Shown: piece by piece, positions 32,973-40,176 of the stretch
How positions within the stretch are numbered: the stretch's first letter is position 1
Layout: each line of letters opens with the position of its first letter
From: Pyropia yezoensis
Taxonomy: Eukaryota; Rhodophyta; Bangiophyceae; Bangiales; Bangiaceae
Length of the DNA: 64,000 nt
NCBI GenBank assembly: GCA_009829735.1
Contig: CM020619.1
Location: 19,721,816 to 19,785,815 of the forward strand
Direction: 5' to 3'
Notes under the pieces: generated by a model
What the model saw: only the letters and a program-made list of their open reading frames with translations
Told to the model about the DNA's origin: nothing
Databases searched by the model: none
Translations under genes and position numbers: made by a program

Positions 32973-35900
32973 CCGTTGGGTCTGGTCGTCAGAAGCTCTC
33001 AACGGCAGCCTCGGCCAAGTGGGCCAGGAGGACGAACCAACCGTGCCGGATACTGCGGCGACCTAAGGGAGTCCGCCCACCTCGGGTAGGACTCCCCAAG
33101 AACGTAAACCCACGTCGGGTCATCGCGGTGCTGACGGGTGAGAACTTCCAGGTGGCTGGACGGGTGCAACTTGCCCCCGGAGGCGCCTGTTGTGCCCGTA
33201 TCGTACTTGATACCGGGTCAGGAGCCTCCTTGATACGCAAGTCGCTATTACCAAAGGAGGTGAAGCTCCAACGCTGGAGGTCCAAAGCTGACCATATGAT
33301 TGACATCAATGGTGGGGTACTTCCCATTGTTGGTGCCGTGACCCTACCAACTAGGTTGGGGACCCATGAAATCGACGTGACCTATGGAGTAGGTCAGAAT
33401 ATATCGGTACCCCTGCTTCTGGGTACCCCTTATGTTGTTACACAAGTGCCTTTGATTTGTGGCCCTGAGTATTGGGTCAAGTTGATGAATGGGGAGACTA
33501 TCCCCATCCTTGGTAAGGGAAAGTCTGTGGCTCCTGTGACAGTCTCACAGTCGAAGCCTGTTTGCTCTGTGAGGGAAGGGTTTAATGCTACCCTGCGTCT
33601 AGCCCGTAAGGTCACGTTGCCCCCCAACTCGGTGGCGCACGTTGACGTTGTAACTGATTATACGGGGAACGTGGTAGTGCACTCTCACCCCCGTCTTGCT
33701 CGCAAGAACCAAGTGCATGTTGCCCTTGGCACGATGGACTCCAAAGCCGGAGTCCCGTGGAGGATCCAGGTGATGAACCTGAGCTCGTCGCCCAAGTGCT
33801 TCAAGTCGGGAGCCAAGTTTGGCTATATCGACCAACACGAGGGACCGGTAGTAGCGGTCACCCTCAACGCGGGCGCAAGTAGCGACCCGAAGTCCGGAAA
33901 GGAGAAGCATCAAGCCAAGTCGTCCGCCTCTCCACGGCCCCATGTGAACATGGAGGGAGTCCCCCCCAAGTTGAGGGTTCAAGTTGAACGCCTCTTGGAC
34001 CAATATCACAAGTTGTGGGATGGCCAATTGGGACTCATGAGAGCCACCCAACACCGGATCGAGTTGAAGCCCGGTGCACCCCCTATACGCCAACAACCTT
34101 ATAGGGGAGGACCCCGTTCAAGGGCCCTCGATAAGGAGCAAGTTGCTCGCATGGAGGCCCTCGATGTGATCGAGGCCAGCAACGCCGAGTGGGCGAGTCC
34201 GGTGGTTATCGTCCCCAAAGTTGATGGGACCCCCCGGTTTTGTATCGACTACCGTAAGCTCAACGAGAGCACGGTGAAGGACAGTTATCCCCTACCTAGG
34301 ATGGACGACTGTCTGGACTCTCTGGGGGAGTCGAACGTGTTCTCTACCCTGGACTGTAACGCGGGGTACTGGCAAATTCCCATTGCCCCGGAGGACAGGC
34401 ATAAAACTACCTTTACCTGTCACTGTGGTACCTACCAGTGCAAGCGTCTACCGTTTGGCCTGTGTAACGCGCCGGCAACTTTCCTGCGCGCTATGGACAC
34501 GATTCTGGCCGGAGTACGGTGGCAGATCTGTTTCGTGTACCAAGACGATATCATTGTGTTCTCCCAAAGTCCGGAGGAACACATTGGCCATCTTGGCCAG
34601 GTGTTCAAGCTACTTGCTGACGCCGGTGTGTCACTGAAGGCGAGTAAGTGCCACCTCTTCACTCAAGAGGTGGAATACTTGGGACATGTTGTCCGTCCGG
34701 GGCGTCTCAGTGTCAACGAGAAAAACTTGAGGGCCATTCGTAAGGCTCAGTACCCCCGGACCCAGACCCAGATGAGGAGCTTCCTCGGGATATGTAACGT
34801 GTACCGACGTTTCACCAAGGGCTTCGCCAAGGTGGCGAAGCCGTTGAATGAGCTAGTGAGCTCAACGCTACCGAAGAACCTACCTCCCCCAAGTCGGGTG
34901 GAGCAGGAATCCCTTGAGACTCTTCGGGACCTTCTGCTGAAGCCCCCCATCTTGGCTATTCTCAGGTTGGGAGGCCACTACATCCTGGATGTGGACGCTA
35001 GCTACGACCAACTTGGTTGTGTGTTGCTTCAGCAGCAGCCGGACAAGGAGTACTTGCCGGTGGGATACTTCAGAAAGGGGCTGAACTCGGCCGAGAAGAA
35101 CTACGGAGTCACCGAGTTGGAAGGACTCGCAGTGGTGTGGGCGGAGACGTCACTTCATCACTACCTAGAGGGTGAGAAGTTCCTCATCCGCTGTGACCAC
35201 CGCGCGTTGCAGTTCATCTTCAAGACGGACTGTACGAACACTCGTCTCAACCGGTGGAGGGTGCGACTGGCACCCTTCAACTTTGACATTGAGTACCGAC
35301 CTGGCAGGCAACATGCCCTTGCCGACGGCCTCTCTCGGGTACCTACCGAGGGGCTGGACATTAACCCAGTCGATGAGGACATCCCCATTGTGGGGGTAGT
35401 CACGCGCTCGGGTCAGGCGTTGAACCCCGAGGCGCCAGGGAACAAGAAGTACTTGCCCCTGTCCCTGGACGAGGTGGTGAAGGCCCAGGCCGAGGATCCC
35501 TTCTGCAAGTCGCGGAGGGATACACTGGATACCGTGGTGGAGACGCGTATCTTTCTGGGAGACGATGGCCTCCTCATGAGGAGGGGGGTACTCCAGGGGA
35601 CCGAACAACCTGTCGTCCCCGCATCCCTCAAGGGCAGTATCCTTGAGAGGGAGCACAACGCTCCCACGGCTGGACACCTGGGGTCTAGTAAACTGTACCA
35701 GACCCTGAGGACCAGGTACTACTGGCCGTCCATGGTGGTGGACATCTATAGTTGGGTGGCTACCTGCACAAGTTGTGCACAGAACCGTCTGATGGAACGG
35801 CGGCCTAGTACGGCTATGCGATTGTTCCCGGCCAAGGAGCCCTTCGCCGCGTTGGCGATGGACATCCTCGGGCCACTGCCAGTGACCGAGGAGCGCAACC

Positions 35901-36952
35901 AGTACCTCCTGGTCATCTGTGACCGCTTCACGAAACTTACGCGAGCGATCCCACTGGCAGAGATCACGGCCATGTCGGTCGTGTCAGCCTTCCTAGATCA
36001 CTGGGTTGCCGCGTATGGAATCCCGGATAGTACACTATCGGACAATGGACCGCAATTTGCGTCTGTACTGTTTCAGGGAGTGCTGGATATGTTGGGGGTT
36101 AAGGCAAACTATGCCACCCCCTACCACCCACAAACCAATGGGCAGGTGGAGCGCTTCAACAAAACTATTGTTAGGCAGCTGCGCCACTATGTGAGTGAGC
36201 ACGTGAAGACGTGGGACCAATACATTTCTATCCTTACTACTGCCTACAATTCGCAGGTTCACTCATCTACAGGGGAAGTACCCCTCGCTTTTGTGACCCC
36301 CCGTCGTGTGCGGTCTATTGCCGTGCGGCGGTCGCTCCCAACTAGGGAGGATAGTGGCAGTACGCCTACTCCTACTGAGAGTAAGGCGGAGTTCGCTGCT
36401 AGGCTGGAACACCTCATCCCTAAAGTCAGGGCTGAGATGGACAAAGCACAAAAGCGCTACAAGCGTACCTTTGACAAGAAGGTGCGCAATGCTAAGCATG
36501 TCCCCGAACAGGGTGACTGGGTGCTGGTACACTCGCACACCCCAACTGGGGGTAAGTTGGTATTCCAGACGAAGGGGCCGTACCAGGTCCTCCGTACTGA
36601 TGGGCGGCGCCTCACCATCGAAAGTGACGATGGGGTCCGCACAGTGAACGGACAGGACGTGGTCAAAGTTGCACCACCGCCTGCAGGTGAGCCAGCTCGG
36701 GCGCGTGCTTTGGAAGCGTGGCGCCTCCCCTCACTGCCTGCGGCCAAACAGGGCCCGCAGGAGTACGTGTTCGATAAGTTCATCGACCACGGATGGGATG
36801 AAGACACTGACCGCCTCATGTTGAGGGTGCGTTGGTTTGGCTACAAAGCCAAGGATGATACGTGGGAGTATGTGGAGGACCTTCCCGCTGAGAAGGTTCG
36901 GGCCTACTGTGCCCGGAATGAGATAGACGCTAACAGCCCTCCCTCAACGTGA
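32969..36952 (+). CDS. pol: Pol polyprotein (protease, RT, RNase H, integrase, chromodomain)
   Basis: 1,327 codons, uninterrupted. The aspartic protease has LDTGSGAS near residue 81. The reverse transcriptase has FCIDYRKLNE upstream and YQDD near residue 524. RNase H has DVDAS near 674. The integrase HHCC finger is near 902-935, its catalytic Asp in DILGPLP near 965, the second Asp in SDNGPQF near 1025 and the Glu in GQVERFNK near 1061. A chromodomain spans about 1266-1320 (contains VRWFGYKAKDDTWEYVEDLP). The chromodomain would direct integration to modified chromatin. The ATG overlaps the gag-frame TGA (ATGA), suggesting restart after termination or a -1 shift. The stop TGA 36950-36952 lies inside a perfect hairpin (36940-36956). 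It converges with the antisense ORF, leaving 81 bp between. Confidence 0.96.
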   Translation: MTVGSGRQKLSTAASAKWARRTNQPCRILRRPKGVRPPRVGLPKNVNPRRVIAVLTGENFQVAGRVQLAPGGACCARIVLDTGSGASLIRKSLLPKEVKLQRWRSKADHMIDINGGVLPIVGAVTLPTRLGTHEIDVTYGVGQNISVPLLLGTPYVVTQVPLICGPEYWVKLMNGETIPILGKGKSVAPVTVSQSKPVCSVREGFNATLRLARKVTLPPNSVAHVDVVTDYTGNVVVHSHPRLARKNQVHVALGTMDSKAGVPWRIQVMNLSSSPKCFKSGAKFGYIDQHEGPVVAVTLNAGASSDPKSGKEKHQAKSSASPRPHVNMEGVPPKLRVQVERLLDQYHKLWDGQLGLMRATQHRIELKPGAPPIRQQPYRGGPRSRALDKEQVARMEALDVIEASNAEWASPVVIVPKVDGTPRFCIDYRKLNESTVKDSYPLPRMDDCLDSLGESNVFSTLDCNAGYWQIPIAPEDRHKTTFTCHCGTYQCKRLPFGLCNAPATFLRAMDTILAGVRWQICFVYQDDIIVFSQSPEEHIGHLGQVFKLLADAGVSLKASKCHLFTQEVEYLGHVVRPGRLSVNEKNLRAIRKAQYPRTQTQMRSFLGICNVYRRFTKGFAKVAKPLNELVSSTLPKNLPPPSRVEQESLETLRDLLLKPPILAILRLGGHYILDVDASYDQLGCVLLQQQPDKEYLPVGYFRKGLNSAEKNYGVTELEGLAVVWAETSLHHYLEGEKFLIRCDHRALQFIFKTDCTNTRLNRWRVRLAPFNFDIEYRPGRQHALADGLSRVPTEGLDINPVDEDIPIVGVVTRSGQALNPEAPGNKKYLPLSLDEVVKAQAEDPFCKSRRDTLDTVVETRIFLGDDGLLMRRGVLQGTEQPVVPASLKGSILEREHNAPTAGHLGSSKLYQTLRTRYYWPSMVVDIYSWVATCTSCAQNRLMERRPSTAMRLFPAKEPFAALAMDILGPLPVTEERNQYLLVICDRFTKLTRAIPLAEITAMSVVSAFLDHWVAAYGIPDSTLSDNGPQFASVLFQGVLDMLGVKANYATPYHPQTNGQVERFNKTIVRQLRHYVSEHVKTWDQYISILTTAYNSQVHSSTGEVPLAFVTPRRVRSIAVRRSLPTREDSGSTPTPTESKAEFAARLEHLIPKVRAEMDKAQKRYKRTFDKKVRNAKHVPEQGDWVLVHSHTPTGGKLVFQTKGPYQVLRTDGRRLTIESDDGVRTVNGQDVVKVAPPPAGEPARARALEAWRLPSLPAAKQGPQEYVFDKFIDHGWDEDTDRLMLRVRWFGYKAKDDTWEYVEDLPAEKVRAYCARNEIDANSPPST

Positions 36953-36956
36953 GGGA
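36940..36956 (+). terminator. hairpin enclosing the pol stop codon
   Basis: TCCCTC-AACGT-GAGGGA is a perfect 6-bp stem with a 5-base core; the pol stop TGA occupies 36950-36952 at the core-stem junction. Element A keeps the same hairpin. It could affect pol termination or transcript end formation in either direction; its function is not shown. Confidence 0.4.
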
Positions 36957-37033
36957 AGGCCGAGCAACAGTGCCAAGAGAGTGCTTCAAGTCGAAGTGGT
37001 ACGCAGAGTGGCTTTTAACTACAGCCCTAACCC

Positions 37034-39007
37034 TCACACTCTCACAGCAAAGGCAGCTGCCAACCAGGCACGCATGCTAGACTCTCTCATTCCACGGCCC
37101 TCGCCTTCACGTGGAGGCGAGCGGCGAGACCCACGCCGAAAACGGTCTCCACTCGTTGGAAGGGGCGGCGGCTCCAAGTCGGAACCGTCGCGCCCTTCAC
37201 GGTCGCGCAAGTGGCGCCAACCGTGGCTGCTCTTCTGCTTAGTCTTGCGCGCAAGTTTGCGACGCAGACGCTGGACAGACTCCGTCTCCGACGGGGTAGA
37301 GGACTCCGAAACGGAGTAAGACAAATCGTCTTCCGACACGGAGGGAGAGCGCCGCGAGTGTCGGCGACGACGGCGAGGAGGCGAGTATGCCCGGCTCGCG
37401 CGACGTTTGCCACGCCCAAGTGGGGCTGGCTGGGGCATAATAGCCCCAATGCGAGCCAACTCGGCTGTCATAAATTCCGCCACCGACTCGCAACTCGCGG
37501 TCGCCACTGCAGTACGAACGCGCTCCTCAAGTTGAGGAGTCTCGGAACTTTGGAGGGTTGCGGTCGACGCGGCCAACCAGGAAATGGTGCGCACCAACGT
37601 GGTGATCATCATCTCTGAGGTTAGAGGCGTGGGCGGTAACACCAACTTGGGGTATACCGTCAGGAGGGTGGCCCCCAAGTTGGGGGACACCGGGGTGGAC
37701 GACTCAGCGGCCACGCTGATCGGGATGTTCCCGTGAGGCTGGAAAGGAACAGGAGGAAGCGGAGGGGCACGCCGAGGTGGCGGTACCCGGGTATAACTGC
37801 GACCCCGACTTGGGGCCCCCGCAGTAGGTTGAGTCATATGGTCATCATATGAGGGCACAGCCATAACTATGGGCTTGTCCGGGGGTGGCGCAGTGTGGCG
37901 ATCCACCCCCGGGGCATACGGGTAGTCCCCGATGCCCAACCCCTCTCGTAGGACCACACGGCCGTCGTGAAGTTCACGAGCGACCCACACGAACTGGCGA
38001 AGTGCGCCATCGTCCTTGGGCCCACGAGTGGGGCGGCGCAACTTGTGCTCAATGCTCTCCCACTCGATAAACTTGTGGGGGCGGAGCATCTCCTCAAGGA
38101 GAGTGAGTTGTCCTGATGAGCACCCCTCAGCAACTAGCTGAGGGGTGAGCTGTTCCAAACCTTGGATGAGCCGGAGGGGGAGATGCCAGAGCATCCCCCG
38201 CCGCTGAACACAAGACACCCAGGTCGACATGACCTCGAGGAGCCACTGGGTGGCCAACATGGCCCACACCAGGTGATCAGGGCCAGCCGTCAACATGACG
38301 GAGCCGAACTGGTCAAGCAACCGTGGCAGCAACGCCGGGAACCCGTAGGGGACCTCAACTTGAGGCCACCACTCGGGCTTCTTCGGATAGTACTGATCCT
38401 TGCTGGCAGCAGACTGCTGAGGAAACTCAAGTTGAGCCGAGGTCACCAAGTAGGGACCTCGCCGGAAGTCCTTCTCCATCCGCACATCAAAGTGATGAGT
38501 GTGCGGATCGGCCTCGTGAAGGTACGGGGGGCGAGTTGCCACCGCGTCCCAAGTAAAGGTCGGCAAGTCGCCGGGACCCGGGATAGTTCCCCCGCGGTCC
38601 ACTATGGCCTTGGCACGCTGAACGTCCTCAACCTCCTCTTCGTCCAGGAAGGCAAACTGGTCCGTCCTGAAGCCGGCAGGGAACCCGACCCTACGGGGAT
38701 ACTTCTCCCGTAGGCGGTCCCATACCCGACTCATCGCCGTGCCAAGTCGGCCACAGCGAAGAACAGTCAACCCCTCCTCATATAGAGGCCAAGCGGGGTA
38801 AAACCACCGCCCCAAGGCCTCACGCGGGACAACTTGTCCCGCCTCCGGGGGAGACCCCGCCGTCAACCCAAAGCCGGGTGACGCGGGAGTCCCATCCCCC
38901 GGAGTGATCGCGGAGCCCCCGCCGGAAGTCCCGGCGGGTGCTGCACCGTAGGGGGTGTCCTCCATACGCTCATCTAGAGAGTCCGTCTCCACTCCCGGGG
39001 TCGCCAT
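37034..39007 (-). CDS. antisense ORF: 657-residue protein with Arg/Ser-rich tail
   Basis: From ATG 39007 (context CCATGG) to TGA 37034-37036, on the strand opposite gag-pol and lying between pol and the 3' LTR. The N-terminal ~60 residues are Gly/Pro/Thr-rich. The next ~300 look folded (contain ALGRWFYPAWPLYEEGLTV, REKYPRRVGFPAGFRTDQF, VWAMLATQWLLEVMSTW). A Pro-rich linker follows, then a Leu/Thr-rich segment (SEMMITTLVRTISWLAAST), and a ~130-residue basic Arg/Ser-rich tail (YSPPRRRRRHSRRSPS) resembling SR-type RNA-binding regions. No membrane helix or catalytic motif is recognised. Element A carries a collinear copy with one stop. Expression would need an antisense promoter near or in the 3' LTR. 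Antisense ORFs are known in some plant Ty3/gypsy lineages (Grande, Retand/Ogre types); I do not know this protein. Confidence 0.8.
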   Translation of the reverse strand: MATPGVETDSLDERMEDTPYGAAPAGTSGGGSAITPGDGTPASPGFGLTAGSPPEAGQVVPREALGRWFYPAWPLYEEGLTVLRCGRLGTAMSRVWDRLREKYPRRVGFPAGFRTDQFAFLDEEEVEDVQRAKAIVDRGGTIPGPGDLPTFTWDAVATRPPYLHEADPHTHHFDVRMEKDFRRGPYLVTSAQLEFPQQSAASKDQYYPKKPEWWPQVEVPYGFPALLPRLLDQFGSVMLTAGPDHLVWAMLATQWLLEVMSTWVSCVQRRGMLWHLPLRLIQGLEQLTPQLVAEGCSSGQLTLLEEMLRPHKFIEWESIEHKLRRPTRGPKDDGALRQFVWVARELHDGRVVLREGLGIGDYPYAPGVDRHTAPPPDKPIVMAVPSYDDHMTQPTAGAPSRGRSYTRVPPPRRAPPLPPVPFQPHGNIPISVAAESSTPVSPNLGATLLTVYPKLVLPPTPLTSEMMITTLVRTISWLAASTATLQSSETPQLEERVRTAVATASCESVAEFMTAELARIGAIMPQPAPLGRGKRRASRAYSPPRRRRRHSRRSPSVSEDDLSYSVSESSTPSETESVQRLRRKLARKTKQKSSHGWRHLRDREGRDGSDLEPPPLPTSGDRFRRGSRRSPPREGEGRGMRESSMRAWLAAAFAVRV

Positions 39008-39009
39008 GG

Positions 39010-39030
39010 CTCTCCCCAAGTTGGGGAGAG
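39010..39030 (-). promoter_or_regulatory. 8-bp hairpin abutting the antisense ORF start codon
   Basis: CTCTCCCC-AAGTT-GGGGAGAG is a perfect palindrome ending two bases before the antisense ATG (39005-39007). On the minus strand the mRNA would read stem, CC, ATGG. A GC-rich stem so close to the start could hinder scanning or be bound by a regulator. Element A has the identical arrangement at 16202-16225. Confidence 0.5.
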
Positions 39031-39331
39031 ACGCCCTGGCTACAGCGGCACGAGACCCGCCTCGAGTTGAGGGGGACTCGGATCGTGGGTAGACGGGTGG
39101 CCTCCCCAGCGTGGGGCGGCCCAGTGGAAGGTGAAGGGGAGGTGGTGGGATGGTGAAGTGAGAACCGGGGAGAGCAAGCTGCCGAGTGGGCAAGCTTGAG
39201 GAGAGGGGCGGTCAACGTGATCGCCTCCACATCCGCGTTACGTACTCAAGGGGGGACAGCAAGTCGCGCCCCCAACGCCGAGACGTGTGTTCACGCACCC
39301 CCTCACAGGGCCGACCGGGTCGGTCGGAACT

Positions 39332-39344
39332 GAGGAGAGGGGAG
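39332..39344 (+). other. polypurine tract of element B
   Basis: GAGGAGAGGGGAG sits directly against the 3' LTR, the expected plus-strand primer site for reverse transcription. Element A has the same tract at 15888-15900 on the other strand. Confidence 0.85.
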
Positions 39345-39813
39345 AGTGGCAGTATTGACCCCCCGGTACGGGGGCAACACGTGCCATGCAAGGGGCGGCA
39401 GGCCACTAGCCTGATCCGTTCCTCCCCCTGCATTTGGGTCCGTATTCCCTAAGTTTGGGATAGTTAGCTTAGTAGTAAATCCAACGTGGATTTGAGGGTT
39501 TTCTGCATTTATCGTCTTGAATTTTCGTGTGGCCCGGTGGGCAGGTGCTGGGGTGGGAGATTCTGAGTGGCGAGATTCTGAGGGGACCCTGGGGGGATAA
39601 TGGGAGGGACAGCGGGGCTTGGCCCTGCGTCCCCGTCCCGACCAAGAAACTGTTGGACCACACACCATCCTCTTGTTTGTCCGTGGGGGGTTTGCCCCAC
39701 AACAGGGACAGAGTGTGTGCGACTTGCACTTCTTCCGGTTCCCCCGACACGGGAGGCAGCCCTTGCACACCGCCCCAACTTGGGTGCCGTGTGTGCATGT
39801 GGTTTTTGCCACA
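39345..39813 (+). repeat. 3' LTR of element B
   Basis: 469 bp with first base A instead of T (AGTGGC...GCCACA), and 7 differences from the 5' LTR in total. It is followed by the target duplication CTTTC. Confidence 0.95.
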
Positions 39814-40176
39814 CTTTCCACTTGGCGACTTGAACGCCACAGAACTCTTGGGCGTCAAGGCCCTCTCCACGGACGCGACAGGCACCATTGTTAACACGCC
39901 ACGCGTAGACGAGCTCGACGTCTGGGGGTAGACGGGAACGACTAGGCTCTCTATGACCTTCTCCGCCGTCAGGGTGCGCCTTGCCTGCTTCGGCCCCACC
40001 TCCAAAACACGAAGGTGTAGCGTGGGGTCCTCAGCTCGACCGGGAGAGTGGGGGGTCGGCTGTGGCACCCCCGGACGCCGGCGATTGGCCCGCCATTGCA
40101 GTCCTTGCATCGCCGGACTCCTCGTACGCCATAAGCAGTATATCCGGGTGGCGGCTGCCGGGGGCAGTGGCGACAA
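39814..40176 (-). pseudogene. upstream part of the gene split by element B
   Basis: Minus-strand frame entering the target site, containing TLTAEKVIESLVVPVYPQ and MVPVASVERALTPKSSVAF. It connects in frame, across the insertion, with the segment starting at 30437 once element B and one target copy are discounted. Further upstream (40.05-40.2 kb) another frame looks coding-like (PDILLMAYEESGDARTAM), so the 5' end is uncertain and a frameshift or intron lies nearby. Function unknown. Confidence 0.45.

Larger units (their letters stand above)
30438..39813 (+). mobile_element. Ty3/gypsy LTR retrotransposon B (chromodomain type), nearly intact
   Basis: 9,376 bp flanked by the 5-bp duplication CTTTC (30433-30437 and 39814-39818). 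The order is 5' LTR, leader, gag, pol (sense), a long ORF on the opposite strand, polypurine tract, 3' LTR. I count 7 differences between the LTRs, so the insertion is younger than A. Pol and the antisense ORF are fully open; gag carries three in-frame stops. The pol order (integrase after RNase H) and C-terminal chromodomain place it with chromovirus-like Ty3/gypsy elements, but the antisense ORF and the hairpin content are not typical. It lies opposite in direction to the host frame it interrupts. Confidence 0.97.
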
